DNA of 64,000 nucleotides from Nitrosomonas sp. Its GTDB lineage: Bacteria > Pseudomonadota > Gammaproteobacteria > Burkholderiales > Nitrosomonadaceae. Shown here piece after piece: positions 30,624 to 41,992 of this stretch (within the stretch, counting starts at the first letter, position 1; every line of letters starts with the position of its first letter). The position numbers were made by a program, and so were the translations under genes. The notes beneath the pieces were generated by a model, which was not told where the DNA came from, made no database searches, and was given only the letters and a program-made list of their open reading frames with translations. Location: positions 32,069 to 96,068 of the forward strand of contig NZ_JADZAJ010000031.1 in assembly GCF_020852615.1 (NCBI RefSeq), given 5' to 3'.

Positions 30624-31955
30624 ATGTCGCATATGACTCCACAGGAAATTGTTCACGAACTGGACAAACATATCATCGGACAGGACACAGCCAAACGTGC
30701 TGTTGCCATCGCACTGAGAAACCGCTGGCGCAGACAGCAGGTGGATGAACCACTGCGCCATGAAATCACACCTAAAAACATTCTGATGATCGGCCCGACC
30801 GGGGTGGGCAAGACTGAAATTGCCAGACGGCTGGCCAGACTGGCTGATGCCCCTTTCATCAAGATCGAAGCAACCAAGTTTACCGAAGTCGGCTATGTCG
30901 GACGGGATGTTGATTCCATCATCCGCGATCTGGTGGAATCTGCCATCAAGCAGGCGCGTGAGCGTGAAATCAGAAAAAACCATCCGCTGGCAGAAGATCG
31001 GGCGGAAGAACGGATACTCGATGCTCTGCTGCCCCCGGCCCGCGATCTGAATTTCGATTCCAGCCCCAGCGAAGAAAGCAATGCAACACGCCAGAAATTC
31101 CGTAAAAAATTGCGTGAAGGCGAGCTGGATGACAAGGAAATTGATATTGAAGTCGCCATGCCGCACGCCAGCATGGAAATTTTTGCCCCGCCGGGGATGG
31201 AAGAGCTGACTTCCCAGATTCAGGGCATGTTCCAAAATATGGGTGCCGGCAAGAAGAAATCGCGCAAACTGCGTATCAGCGAAGCAAAAAAGCTGTTGAC
31301 CGAGGAAGAGGCCGCGCGCCTGATCAATGATGAAGAGCTGAAGCTGGGTGCCGTGCAAAACGTTGAGCAGAATGGCATCGTGTTTCTCGATGAAATCGAC
31401 AAAATTACCAGTCGCTCGGAAACCTCCGGCTCCGATGTTTCACGCCAGGGTGTCCAGCGGGATCTGCTGCCACTGGTGGAAGGAACAACAATATCTACAA
31501 AATACGGCATGATCCGCACTGATCACATCCTGTTCATCGCCAGTGGCGCTTTTCATCTGGCCAGGCCGTCAGATCTGATTCCTGAACTGCAGGGGCGTTT
31601 CCCGATCCGGGTAGAACTGGACAGTCTCAGTGCCGAAGATTTCAGACAAATCCTCACCAACACCGATGCCTGCCTCATCCGTCAGTATCAGGCATTACTG
31701 AAAACCGAAGGAATCGAACTGGATTTTTCGGAAGATGCCATCGCACAGCTGGCTGAAATTGCCTATTCAGTCAATGAAAGAACCGAGAATATCGGCGCCA
31801 GAAGGCTGCATACCGTCATGGAAAAATTGCTGGAAGACATTTCATTCAATGCCACCCGCTACAGCGGCAGCACACATGTTATCGATGCCGCATATGTCGA
31901 AGAACGGCTCGGCAAGCTCTCGCAAAGCGAAGATCTGGCCCGTTACGTGCTGTAG
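30624..31955 (+). CDS. hslU: ATP-dependent protease HslU ATPase subunit
   Basis: [49 protein letters not shown]. Confidence 0.98.
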   Translation: MSHMTPQEIVHELDKHIIGQDTAKRAVAIALRNRWRRQQVDEPLRHEITPKNILMIGPTGVGKTEIARRLARLADAPFIKIEATKFTEVGYVGRDVDSIIRDLVESAIKQAREREIRKNHPLAEDRAEERILDALLPPARDLNFDSSPSEESNATRQKFRKKLREGELDDKEIDIEVAMPHASMEIFAPPGMEELTSQIQGMFQNMGAGKKKSRKLRISEAKKLLTEEEAARLINDEELKLGAVQNVEQNGIVFLDEIDKITSRSETSGSDVSRQGVQRDLLPLVEGTTISTKYGMIRTDHILFIASGAFHLARPSDLIPELQGRFPIRVELDSLSAEDFRQILTNTDACLIRQYQALLKTEGIELDFSEDAIAQLAEIAYSVNERTENIGARRLHTVMEKLLEDISFNATRYSGSTHVIDAAYVEERLGKLSQSEDLARYVL

Positions 31956-31965
31956 CCGCATTTGA

Positions 31966-33144
31966 ATGAGAAGCGTCGTTGTTGTCAGTGGTGCAAGAAC
32001 TGCTATCGGGGATTACGGTGGGGCACTGAAGGATATGGCCCCCGCCACACTGGCCGCCATCACCATCAGGGAAGCTGTTTTCCGTGCCGGCATAGATCCG
32101 GGATCAGTCGGACAAGTGGTCGCCGGGCATGTGATTCCCACTGAAGCACGGGATATGTACCTGGCACGTGTAGCGGCACTGGAAGCCGGTCTGCCGCAGA
32201 GTGTAGCAGCATTCACCCTGAATCGGGTTTGCGGCAGCGGTTTACAGGCAATCATTTCAGCTGCGCAGACCGTGATGCTGGGGGATACAGATGTTGCCAT
32301 CGCTGCCGGCGCTGAATCAATGAGTCGGGGAGGCTACCTTCTTCCCGCATTGCGCTGGGGACAACGCATGCGGGACAGTACTGCAATTGACATGATGGCT
32401 GGTGCCCTGACAGATCCGTTCGACCGGATACACATGGGCATCACTGCTGAAAACATCGCCGGGAAATGGGGTATTACCCGCGAACAGCAGGATCAGTTCG
32501 CGCTGGAAAGCCATCGGCGTGCCATCCATGCCATCCGTAACGGCTATTTCCGGGAACAGATCGTACCTGTTGAAATTGCTGCTCGCGAAGGCTCGGTCAC
32601 ATTTGAAACTGATCAGCATCCGCGTGACAACATCAGTCTGGAAGCGCTGGCAAAGCTGCACCCCGCCTTTCAGGAAAATGGCACAGTTACGGCCGGCAAT
32701 GCATCCGGTATCAACGACGGCGCTGCTGCACTGGTACTAATGGAAGCCGGTGCAGCCGAACTGAGTCACCATCAGCCGATGGCGCACCTGGTCGCCTACG
32801 GCCATGCAGGAGTCGATCCGCGTTATATGGGAATCGGCCCCATACCTGCAGTCAGACAGGCACTGGATCGTGCCGGGCTCAAGCTGGCAGACATGGATAT
32901 CATCGAATCCAACGAAGCATTTGCCGTCCAGGCTTGCGCTGTCGCCCGGGAGCTGGGGTTGGATCCGGATAAAACCAACCCGAACGGTGGTGCAGTGGCA
33001 CTGGGGCATCCGATTGGTGCCTCCGGCTGTATACTGGCAATCAAAGCCATTTATGAACTGCAGCGTATTCGTGGCCGCTATGCACTGGTCACCCTGTGTA
33101 TCGGTGGCGGGCAGGGAATTGCCGCAATCTTCAAAAGATACTGA
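31966..33144 (+). CDS. Acetyl-CoA C-acetyltransferase family thiolase
   Basis: [41 protein letters not shown]. Confidence 0.93.
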   Translation: MRSVVVVSGARTAIGDYGGALKDMAPATLAAITIREAVFRAGIDPGSVGQVVAGHVIPTEARDMYLARVAALEAGLPQSVAAFTLNRVCGSGLQAIISAAQTVMLGDTDVAIAAGAESMSRGGYLLPALRWGQRMRDSTAIDMMAGALTDPFDRIHMGITAENIAGKWGITREQQDQFALESHRRAIHAIRNGYFREQIVPVEIAAREGSVTFETDQHPRDNISLEALAKLHPAFQENGTVTAGNASGINDGAAALVLMEAGAAELSHHQPMAHLVAYGHAGVDPRYMGIGPIPAVRQALDRAGLKLADMDIIESNEAFAVQACAVARELGLDPDKTNPNGGAVALGHPIGASGCILAIKAIYELQRIRGRYALVTLCIGGGQGIAAIFKRY

Positions 33145-33173
33145 CCCTGCTGCTCACCTCATGGAGAACAGAT

Positions 33174-34808
33174 ATGTCAACACTCACTCAATCCCCGGCC
33201 TGGCTGGCACTGGATATGCACCAGGCAGAAATGGCCAGCCGCTCTCTGCGTACACTGTTCAGCGAAGATCCGCAACGCTTCAGTAAATTTTCACTGCAAT
33301 TCGGAGATTTACTGCTCGATTACAGCAAACAGCCTGTTGATGAAACCACCATCCAACTCCTGCTGGCGCTGGCGGAACAGCAAAAACTGGCAGACTGGCT
33401 CGCTCGCATGGCCAATGGTGAAAAAATCAACTTCACCGAAAACCGATCTGCCCTGCATATCGCCTTGCGTGCCAACTCACCGGTTTTTACGGATGGCGTG
33501 GATGTCACGCAGGAAGTCAGACGGGTACTGCAGCAGATCGAGCATTTCACCGAAAAAATTCATGGTGGAATGCATCGGGGCTATACCGGCCTGCCGATTA
33601 CCGATGTGGTCAATATCGGGATAGGCGGCTCTGATCTGGGGCCAGTCATGGTAACTGAAGCACTCCGGCCCTGCCATGTGCCACAACTGCGTGTTCATTT
33701 CGTTTCCAATATCGACGGTGCTCATCTTTCCGGCACACTGCAGCAGCTCAACCCTGCCACCACCCTGTTCATCATTGCCTCTAAAACATTTACCACCCAG
33801 GAGACTCTGACTAACGCTCATTCCGCCCGGAAATGGTTTCTGGCCAATGGGGGTAGCGAGCAGGCGATTGCAGCGCACTTTGTCGCCGTTTCCACCAACC
33901 GTGAGGCAGTCAGCCAGTTCGGAATCAATCCGGACAACATGTTTGAATTCTGGGACTGGGTAGGCGGACGCTATTCATTATGGTCAGCCATTGGCCTGCC
34001 GATTGCGCTGGCAGTGGGGATGGAAAATTTCCGCTCACTGCTGGCCGGTGCACAGGCAATGGATCACCACTTTCTGACTGCGCCTTTCGAGCAGAATCTA
34101 CCTGTCATGCTGGGACTGATCGGCATCTGGCAAATCAATTTTTTTCACATTACCAGCCAGGCCATCCTGCCTTACGATCAGTCTTTGCATCGTTTGCCGG
34201 CTTATCTGCAACAGCTGGAAATGGAAAGCAACGGCAAACGTGTCAATCGCAATGGCGAAACAGTCGACTACAGTACCGGTGCAGTAATCTGGGGAGAATC
34301 CGGCACCAATGGTCAGCACGCTTTTTATCAGCTGCTGCATCAGGGTACACAGAAATTCACCGCTGATTTTCTGGCGCCATGCCAGTGCCAGCATCCGTTA
34401 ACTGAGCATCATCCCATGCTGCTGGCCAATTTCTTTGCCCAGACCGAAGCACTCATGCGCGGAAAAACAGCACAGGAAGTCAGAACCGAGCTGCTGAATC
34501 AGCATCTGCCTGCCAGTGAAGTGGAACGCCTGCTCCCTCATCGTGTTTTTCCGGGCAACCATGCCACCACCTCGATTCTGTTCAAAAAACTTGATCCGGC
34601 AACCCTGGGAAAACTGATTGCGCTGTATGAACATAAGGTATTCGTACAAGGCATCATCTGGGAAATCAACTCATTTGACCAATGGGGCGTGGAACTGGGA
34701 AAACAGCTTGCCGGAACGATCCTGTCCGAGCTGATTTCAGATTACCCCCGCGCGCAGCATGATGCCTCCACCCGTGGCCTGATCGATTTTTACCGGGCAC
34801 AGCAATAG
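33174..34808 (+). CDS. pgi: Glucose-6-phosphate isomerase
   Basis: [48 protein letters not shown] at 33174. Confidence 0.97.
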   Translation: MSTLTQSPAWLALDMHQAEMASRSLRTLFSEDPQRFSKFSLQFGDLLLDYSKQPVDETTIQLLLALAEQQKLADWLARMANGEKINFTENRSALHIALRANSPVFTDGVDVTQEVRRVLQQIEHFTEKIHGGMHRGYTGLPITDVVNIGIGGSDLGPVMVTEALRPCHVPQLRVHFVSNIDGAHLSGTLQQLNPATTLFIIASKTFTTQETLTNAHSARKWFLANGGSEQAIAAHFVAVSTNREAVSQFGINPDNMFEFWDWVGGRYSLWSAIGLPIALAVGMENFRSLLAGAQAMDHHFLTAPFEQNLPVMLGLIGIWQINFFHITSQAILPYDQSLHRLPAYLQQLEMESNGKRVNRNGETVDYSTGAVIWGESGTNGQHAFYQLLHQGTQKFTADFLAPCQCQHPLTEHHPMLLANFFAQTEALMRGKTAQEVRTELLNQHLPASEVERLLPHRVFPGNHATTSILFKKLDPATLGKLIALYEHKVFVQGIIWEINSFDQWGVELGKQLAGTILSELISDYPRAQHDASTRGLIDFYRAQQ

Positions 34809-34829
34809 ATCGGAGTCAATCTGAAAACT

Positions 34830-36329
34830 ATGCCTTCATCTTCTTTCCGCAAACACCCGAAGGTGTTATTTGTCACTCCCGAAGTATTCCCGCTTTGCAA
34901 AACCGGTGGACTGGGGGATGTCAGCGCGGCTCTGCCCGCTGCACTGCTCGAACTGAAAACCGATATCCGTCTGCTTCTGCCCGGCTATCCGGCAGTACTG
35001 GCCGGGCTAAAATCCAAACGTAAAGTAGCAAAACTCGATCTCCTGCCGCATTTTCCTCCGGCCACACTGTTTTCCTCCCGGCTGCAGGTGAATGAATCCG
35101 TGAGTGTGCCTCTGTATGTCATTCACTGCCCGCAACTTTACCAGCGGGAAGGCGGTATTTATCTGGACAGTAACGGACAGGACTGGCCGGACAATGCGCA
35201 GCGCTTCGGTTTACTGTCAAAAACGGGGGCACTTCTCGCCAGCGATGCCAGTCCCCTTGCCTGGGTGCCGGATATCGTCCACTGTAACGACTGGCAGAGT
35301 GGACTTACCCCCGCCTATCTTCACTATCACCCCGGTAAAAAAGCCATCAGCCTGATGGCACTGCATAATCTGGCTTTTCAGGGCAGCTTTCCACCCGATG
35401 AAACAGTAAAGCTGGGCCTGCCACCCGAGAGCTTCAGCATGCACGGTGTTGAATACTACGGCAATCTGTCATTCCTCAAGGCGGGCATCTATTACGCCAC
35501 CAGAATCACTACGGTCAGCCCCACTTACGCCCGGGAAATCCAGAGTGAACCACTGGGATTCGGTTTACAGGGATTACTGGCCGAACGCAGCAATGATGTC
35601 AGCGGAATCGTCAACGGCATTGATACCGTCATCTGGAACCCGGCAACGGATCCACACATTGTGAAGCAGTACTCCACCCGGAGTCTGGCCGCAAAAAAAT
35701 ATAACAAACGCGCCCTGCAACGGGAAATGGGGCTGGAGGAAAATGCGCTTATTCCATTGTTTGCCGGAATCAGCCGTTTGAGTCACCAGAAAGGTTACGA
35801 TCTTCTGCTGCAGATTGCGCCAGCCCTGATCAGTCTTCCCGCCCAGCTGGTGCTGCTGGGAAGCGGGGACAGCCGGCTGGAAAAACAGCTGATAACACTT
35901 GCGCAGACCTATCCCGGAAAAGCAGCTGTCCGCACCGATTATGATGAAAGACTGGCACACCGGATCAATGCCGGTGCAGACTGCTTTCTGATGCCGTCAC
36001 GCTTTGAACCCTGCGGCCTGAACCAGATGTACAGCCAGTGTTACGGCACGCCCCCCATCGTCCATGCAACCGGCGGGCTGATTGACACCGTAGTCGATCT
36101 GAACGACGAAACCCTGGCCGATAAATCTGCAAGTGGATTTTACTTTCATGAGATGACACCGGAATCATTCATGAATGCAGTCAGGCGGGCAATCGGTACC
36201 TATGCCAATACCCGGTTGTGGAAAACCCTCCAGCACAGCGGGATGAACAGGGATTTCAGCTGGAGAACAAGTGCCGCGACTTATTTATCTATCTATTCGT
36301 CATTGATGCAGCAACAACAATCCTCCTGA
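34830..36329 (+). CDS. glgA: Glycogen synthase
   Basis: VLFVTPEVFPLCKTGGLGDV, HCNDWQSGLTPAYL, MPSRFEPCGLNQMYSQCYGTPPIVHATGGL. Confidence 0.95.
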   Translation: MPSSSFRKHPKVLFVTPEVFPLCKTGGLGDVSAALPAALLELKTDIRLLLPGYPAVLAGLKSKRKVAKLDLLPHFPPATLFSSRLQVNESVSVPLYVIHCPQLYQREGGIYLDSNGQDWPDNAQRFGLLSKTGALLASDASPLAWVPDIVHCNDWQSGLTPAYLHYHPGKKAISLMALHNLAFQGSFPPDETVKLGLPPESFSMHGVEYYGNLSFLKAGIYYATRITTVSPTYAREIQSEPLGFGLQGLLAERSNDVSGIVNGIDTVIWNPATDPHIVKQYSTRSLAAKKYNKRALQREMGLEENALIPLFAGISRLSHQKGYDLLLQIAPALISLPAQLVLLGSGDSRLEKQLITLAQTYPGKAAVRTDYDERLAHRINAGADCFLMPSRFEPCGLNQMYSQCYGTPPIVHATGGLIDTVVDLNDETLADKSASGFYFHEMTPESFMNAVRRAIGTYANTRLWKTLQHSGMNRDFSWRTSAATYLSIYSSLMQQQQSS

Positions 36330-36719
36330 ACAGCTGGAATCCGAGCCCGGATTTTACGAAGAGCCGGGCGGCAGCAGAGCCGGGCTGCCGTATCTCCGCT
36401 TTCACCTCACCCCTGCAAGCCCCACTGTGAAGCAACTCAAGATATTCTGAAAGACCGTTTTTTACCCTTATGGGTGCCCGGCACACAACCTGAAGTACAC
36501 CTGCTCCCTCCATCGGATATAGTCGGATGTAAATAAAAACCGCACACTCCGTACACCTCCGCCGCCAGAGTATTAACCCGGTTTACTTCGTGATATAACA
36601 TGACAACCAGCTTCCCGATAAATATATGTCATATTTTGATGCAGTTTTCATATTTTATGAAGGAGGATAATGGTAATATATTTTTTAAAAACAAATACTT
36701 ATATTAAGGAAACTATAAA

Positions 36720-37439
36720 ATGGATTTAAGAATAACGATCAGAAACGGAATCAGTGCGGCAGGAATCTGTTTGGGGTTGTCGATGGCACCCGCCCAAGCC
36801 GGGACAGCCGGTTCGATAGCACTGGATATAACCGGTGGCTGTTTTGCCTATGGTGGTACAGGATGTGGCAACACTGACACGAGCAGGCTGGAATATGCGA
36901 ACGGATCATTCGAATTTCATAATAATCTTCTTGTTATCAGTAATCCGGCAACCTATGCCTATCAGGCCGCCATTTCTCTGCATGCGGAAGCGCCCGGCCC
37001 CGGCAATACAACCCTTTCGTTTGACTACGCTCCATCCAGAACATTTGCTTCCCTGGCCAATCTGACATCGGATCCACTATGGGGAATGGCTTACAGTTTC
37101 GTAAATACAGTGTTAAGCCTTCCGGCTGGCTCATTTACCGCAACGATACCACCTGCAATGGGGCCATTCACTGCTTCCTGGAATTACCTGCCAAACCCGG
37201 GATCGACACCGATCAGTGCCACCGGTACATTTGAAGCCTGGTCCGGTGATAATCTGAACGGGCTTTCGCAGCTTCTGTTTAATCAGCCGCTTCCCGCCAG
37301 CCCGGTCAGTTTCACACTGAGTGTGGCGCTTAATGTAATCCCGGAACCGGCAATGATTGCTCTGACAGGTTTAGGTATGCTGGGAATGGGGGTAATCCGG
37401 AAACGTACAGCGCCCCGATCTGTCCGCCAAATTGCATAA
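36720..37439 (+). CDS. PEP-CTERM sorting domain-containing exported protein
   Basis: N-terminal signal peptide; C-terminal VIPEPAMIALTGLGMLGMGVIRKRTAPRSVRQIA. Confidence 0.9.
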   Translation: MDLRITIRNGISAAGICLGLSMAPAQAGTAGSIALDITGGCFAYGGTGCGNTDTSRLEYANGSFEFHNNLLVISNPATYAYQAAISLHAEAPGPGNTTLSFDYAPSRTFASLANLTSDPLWGMAYSFVNTVLSLPAGSFTATIPPAMGPFTASWNYLPNPGSTPISATGTFEAWSGDNLNGLSQLLFNQPLPASPVSFTLSVALNVIPEPAMIALTGLGMLGMGVIRKRTAPRSVRQIA

Positions 37440-37455
37440 ACCGGTAAAGCAGGGT

Positions 37456-37486
37456 AAACCGCTGTGGTTTTTCAGCGGCTTTTTTT
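37456..37486 (+). terminator. Intrinsic terminator
   Basis: AAACCGCTG-TGGTTTTT-CAGCGGCTTTTTTT. Confidence 0.8.
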
Positions 37487-37520
37487 CCGCCCTGGAAAGC
37501 CACTCTGGTAACAACAGGGG

Positions 37521-38744
37521 CTATCCTGCCGGTGACGGCCCCGGTTGATTCCGAATTTCACCAATCGCCGCCAGGTACTTGGCAATCACAATCCGCTCGT
37601 CAAACTCCCGTTCCATCTTTTCCCTGCCGCGCAACCCCATGAGGGTACGTTCAGCGTGTGACAAAGCCGCTATTCCGGCAATCTTGTCAGCAAGATCCGC
37701 TACATCCCGCGGTCTGCACAAATAACCATTAACACCATCATTGACGACATCACGGCAACCGGCAGCATCCGTTGCCACGATTGGGCGTGCCATCGCCGCC
37801 GCTTCCAGCAAGGTGCGTGGAACACCCTCACGGTAGGAGGGCAGGACAACACAGTCAGCCAGTGCGATTTCTTCCGCCACGTTATCACTCACCCCCAGAT
37901 AGCGGATGACACCCTCCTTAATCCACTCATCCATCTGTTGACGAGAAATGGCAGCTGGATTCTGCACATCCAGAAAACCCAGCAGACAGAAATCGGCATC
38001 CAGCCCCTGTTTTTTCAGCATGCGTGCCGCCTCGACAAATTCCATTACCCCTTTGTCCCACAACATGCGCGCAATCAGCAAAAAGCGCAAAGGAGCTTTA
38101 TCGGGCAGAGGTACAGGTACAAAGCGATCGAGATCAATCCCGGAGCCCGGCAAACGGTCAGTCACCGCATCAGATACCAGTTTGCCTGAAACAAACAGCA
38201 CCCTGTCCTCATCATTCTGGAAGAACACCTTGACCGAACGCGATAATGCCAGACGGTACAATCCCCGTACCAGGCGGGTCAACCAGCCTTCCCGGATAAA
38301 TACCGACCCCAGACCGGCGATATTGTTAATGACCGGAACAGCCGACAAATGTGCCGCCAGTGAGCCGTAGATATTCGGCTTGACCGTGTACCCCAGATAA
38401 GCAGCCGGTCTTTCTCTGTGTATCAGCCGCAGAAAACGCCAGAACAGCAACAGATCCCGCCCCGGATGCGTCCCCTTGTTATCCATCGGTAACGGCACAT
38501 AACGACAACCCAATTCTGCCAGCCGCGGGGTGTAGCTGTCGGGCGGCGCAACCGCTACCACCTCATATCCTGCAGCAACCATGGCACGGATGAGACCCGC
38601 ACGGAAATTCACCAGATTCCACGCAGTATTGAGTGTAATAATAATTTTCCTGTTCAATGCAGTTGTACCTCTTGCGATATACCTGATACCGGTAAAATTT
38701 TTATTCCGGTGCTGCGCGCTCCCACGCAAGGTGGTAGCGTTCAA
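37521..38744 (-). CDS. Glycosyltransferase family 4
   Basis: Donor-domain pattern PSYREGVPRTLLEAAAMARPIVATDAAGCRDVVNDGVNGYL; exact start uncertain (overlaps next ORF). Confidence 0.9.
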   Translation of the reverse strand: MNATTLRGSAQHRNKNFTGIRYIARGTTALNRKIIITLNTAWNLVNFRAGLIRAMVAAGYEVVAVAPPDSYTPRLAELGCRYVPLPMDNKGTHPGRDLLLFWRFLRLIHRERPAAYLGYTVKPNIYGSLAAHLSAVPVINNIAGLGSVFIREGWLTRLVRGLYRLALSRSVKVFFQNDEDRVLFVSGKLVSDAVTDRLPGSGIDLDRFVPVPLPDKAPLRFLLIARMLWDKGVMEFVEAARMLKKQGLDADFCLLGFLDVQNPAAISRQQMDEWIKEGVIRYLGVSDNVAEEIALADCVVLPSYREGVPRTLLEAAAMARPIVATDAAGCRDVVNDGVNGYLCRPRDVADLADKIAGIAALSHAERTLMGLRGREKMEREFDERIVIAKYLAAIGEIRNQPGPSPAG

Positions 38745-39828
38745 TCATGCGCTCCAGGCTGAAATGAATTTCCACCCGCTGTCTGGCAGCCGCACAGCGC
38801 GCCTGCCAGACTGTCCCGTCCCGCATGGCTGCACGCGCCTGCAGTAAAGCATCAGCCAGCGCTTTCGGATCTTTTGGCGGCACGATCCAGCCAGTCTCGC
38901 CAACAATCAGAGCTGCATCTCCCACATCCGTCACCACGACTGGCGTACCACAGGCCATGGCCTCCGCCACCACATTGGGAAATGCCTCACTGGAACTGGA
39001 AAGCACATGCACATCCAGCGCATTCATCACATCGGGTATATCCGTACGCTGTCCCAGCAATCTCACCTCTCTGGTCAGATTGCGTTCCGCCAGCCAGGCA
39101 GTCAACTGGGTATTGCTCTGGTCAAGGCCATGACCTACCAACACACAATAGAAATCCACACCGTGAGATTTGATAATTGCAAGCGCATCCAGCAGGTTCT
39201 TATGGTCTTTTTGCGGATCAAACCGCCCCACCATACCCATTAACCAGCAATCACCCGTATTCCATTCCGCACGCAACCGTGCACGTGCCGCTCCATCAAC
39301 ACGAAAACGAACCAGATCATAACCATTGGGAATCACCCGCAGTTTTTCCGGTGCATAACCCAGATTACGGTGTACTTCCAGTGCCTTCTGTGCGCAACAG
39401 ATAATGGCTGAAGGCACCCGGGCACTGATACGGGCGCATAATCCGGCCACCCGAATGGTAGAACGGCGGGATTGTCCTGTATCCAGTGCGGTATGATGAA
39501 CCCCCCAGAACACCTGCCTGATACCCGTCAGACGGGCAATCACACCACCGACCAGGTCAGCGTGATACATCCACGTTTGCACTGCCTGCGGGCGACTCTG
39601 GCGCAGCAGTCGCCACAGTTGCCACAGCCCGCCAGCCGTAACCCGGCCTCGCGGCATATTCAGACAGGACACCTCTACCCCGGCCCGGCACAGTAAAGAA
39701 CCGTACTTGCCTTCATCCATTAATGAAATGACATGGTGTTTTACTGCCTGATCGCTGCTGCACAAACGATATAAAACAGCCTCAGCACCACCATCATTCA
39801 GGCCGGAAATAATATGAACAGTTTTCAT
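38701..39828 (-). CDS. Glycosyltransferase family 4
   Basis: MKTVHIISGLNDGGAEAVLYRLC; SSSEAFPNVVAEAMACGTPVVVTDVG. Confidence 0.9.
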   Translation of the reverse strand: MKTVHIISGLNDGGAEAVLYRLCSSDQAVKHHVISLMDEGKYGSLLCRAGVEVSCLNMPRGRVTAGGLWQLWRLLRQSRPQAVQTWMYHADLVGGVIARLTGIRQVFWGVHHTALDTGQSRRSTIRVAGLCARISARVPSAIICCAQKALEVHRNLGYAPEKLRVIPNGYDLVRFRVDGAARARLRAEWNTGDCWLMGMVGRFDPQKDHKNLLDALAIIKSHGVDFYCVLVGHGLDQSNTQLTAWLAERNLTREVRLLGQRTDIPDVMNALDVHVLSSSSEAFPNVVAEAMACGTPVVVTDVGDAALIVGETGWIVPPKDPKALADALLQARAAMRDGTVWQARCAAARQRVEIHFSLERMIERYHLAWERAAPE

Positions 39829-40820
39829 TAACCGCCCAGCATACGCAGCCAGTACAGCCACTGAAACATGGCATAAGCAATGAACAAAACTACGGTCATT
39901 ATTTTCGTTACACCACGCAGACTCAAAATTGCAGAAACAAGACATGGAAATGCAGCAGCCAGGAATCTTGTTGAATACCCGCCGTGAAATACATTCACGA
40001 AAACAATGGAAATAATTACCAGCGCATAGCGTGCGTAATCCAGCGCCACCAGATGTCGCCGGCTTACATAAAAAGGAATCAGTAAAGCCATCCAGAACAA
40101 TGAATACAGCGTGGAACTGGACATGTCATGATATTCAGCCCGGCGATCGCCTACTGCCGACAAAATAACTTCACGTAACGGACCAATCAGAAGCGATACG
40201 AAAGTACCGGTCATAAAGAGAGTGATAAATACCGCTGAACAGCCAATCCTGAATCGAACCGAAAGCCATTGCACCGTTCGGACTGCTGCATAAATCAGGA
40301 TAAACAGCATGGTTCCAGAGTGAATAAACAGCGCAGCTAACGCTAAAACCAGAGAAATTACACTGTGCCGCCCGTGCAGCAAATAAGCCACACCCAGTAT
40401 TGAAATTGCCAGTGCAAGCCGGTACTGGGAAAATGAAAAATCAATGACAAGCGGATTGATAAGAAAAGGCAGTGCGTAAATACCCTGCCATTTTGTCAGT
40501 AACGATCCAAAGATCAGCAAAGCAATAAAAGAGATCGCCGAAAACATATAATCAATCTGGATCCCGGTGTTATTTACCAGCCAGCCTATTGCGTAGTGCC
40601 ACAGAAATTCGTTTGAGATGTAGCTCAAAACACCATCGAATTCTTTGTAGTCGAGGACACTGGTCTGATTAAGGAAATAATCCGCATAAACCTCCTTATC
40701 CGTAAATCCGTGGCCGTTAATCACACGAAAAATTTCTTCCCAGGGTATAGCAACCATAACGGCAGCAAATCCAAGAACTGCAATAATATTTAATGCCGTT
40801 TTACTGATTGCGACTTTCAT
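39828..40820 (-). CDS. EpsG/Wzy-like polysaccharide polymerase, multi-TM
   Basis: 330 aa multi-TM ORF with YALPFLINPLVIDFSFSQYRLALAISILGVAYLL and FIHSGTMLFILIY, EpsG-like. Confidence 0.75.
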   Translation of the reverse strand: MKVAISKTALNIIAVLGFAAVMVAIPWEEIFRVINGHGFTDKEVYADYFLNQTSVLDYKEFDGVLSYISNEFLWHYAIGWLVNNTGIQIDYMFSAISFIALLIFGSLLTKWQGIYALPFLINPLVIDFSFSQYRLALAISILGVAYLLHGRHSVISLVLALAALFIHSGTMLFILIYAAVRTVQWLSVRFRIGCSAVFITLFMTGTFVSLLIGPLREVILSAVGDRRAEYHDMSSSTLYSLFWMALLIPFYVSRRHLVALDYARYALVIISIVFVNVFHGGYSTRFLAAAFPCLVSAILSLRGVTKIMTVVLFIAYAMFQWLYWLRMLGG

Positions 40821-40876
40821 TCCGGTATTCGCGCATCACAGCAGGAAACCGTCTGCAGGCATTCCGGCAACGGGTA

Positions 40877-41992
40877 TTAACCATTTAACTCCAGTATATT
40901 CAGATAAGTATCCACCGCCCGATCCAGCCCGAAATCCCGGGCACGCTGACGTACATCAGGCAATTGTCCGCGCGGCGTATCCAGTACTGCCGCCATGGCA
41001 GCAGCCAGTGCATCGGCATCCCCGACCGGCACCAGCTTTCCCCATTTACCTCCCTCCAGAATTTCATCCGGCCCGCTCAGGCAATCAGTACTGACTACAG
41101 GGGCACCACAGGCCATCGCCTCTATCAGCACACCAGGCAGACCCTCACGACGGGAGGAAAGTACAAACAGGCTGCAGCGCACCAGATAAATAAAGGGGTT
41201 GTTTACAAAACCCGGCATTTGTACATCGTCTCCGGTCAAACCACAGTCACTCACTACCGACTGCAGATAAGCACGCAGCTCTCCTTCGCCCAGGATCATT
41301 AATCGGACTGCCCGTTTCCGGCGCAAGCGGGCAAAGGCGCTAATGAGAATATGAAAATCCTTGGCTTCATTCAAACGTCCAATTGATAACAGTACTGGGG
41401 GCTGCCCGGGAGAAAACCAGGAATGTTCAACAGGTTCAGCCGCCCGCATCTTGATCAGAGGCAGGTCAAAAGGGTTATAAAGGGTTTGTACACGCTGACG
41501 GGGCAGGTTGATAAAGGTTGCCAGATCCGCTGAGGCTGCCTGCGAAACAGCACAGATCGCATCTGCTTTAGGGTAAAGCCATGGAATCAGGATAAAATTC
41601 AGGCGTGCAGCCAGCCCTTGAGCAATCGCGTGCTCACCGCTGATCAATCCGCGTTCTGACACGACCACCCGTGTTTTTACCTGCGCCAGCATGCGTGCCA
41701 GAATCGCTGTCACATTGGCGTGGCCCATAGCCGAGAGCATGGCAACAGGCTGTTCCCGGCGTAAATAACGCATCAGCGGCAGCAGGGCTTTGATCACTCG
41801 TCCCGCCTGCAAATCCACCACACGTACGGTAGATACAACATTTTCCAGATACGGCCCGTTTTTGCTGGCCAGTAATAAATCTACCGTAAGACCACGAGCA
41901 GCAAAGCTGTTAGCCAGTGTGACCATGGCCCGCTCAGCGCCCCCGCCACGCAGGGAAGGAACAAACAGTGCCACATCCACCATGCCTGTCAC
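40877..41992 (-). CDS. Glycosyltransferase family 4
   Basis: FVPSLRGGGAERAMVTLANSF; LSSRREGLPGVLIEAMACGAPVVSTDCLSGPDEIL. Confidence 0.93.
   Translation of the reverse strand: MTGMVDVALFVPSLRGGGAERAMVTLANSFAARGLTVDLLLASKNGPYLENVVSTVRVVDLQAGRVIKALLPLMRYLRREQPVAMLSAMGHANVTAILARMLAQVKTRVVVSERGLISGEHAIAQGLAARLNFILIPWLYPKADAICAVSQAASADLATFINLPRQRVQTLYNPFDLPLIKMRAAEPVEHSWFSPGQPPVLLSIGRLNEAKDFHILISAFARLRRKRAVRLMILGEGELRAYLQSVVSDCGLTGDDVQMPGFVNNPFIYLVRCSLFVLSSRREGLPGVLIEAMACGAPVVSTDCLSGPDEILEGGKWGKLVPVGDADALAAAMAAVLDTPRGQLPDVRQRARDFGLDRAVDTYLNILELNG

Noticed and set aside
30609-31358. 249 aa minus-strand ORF over hslU
   Set aside because: Antisense to confidently assigned hslU; no family resemblance.
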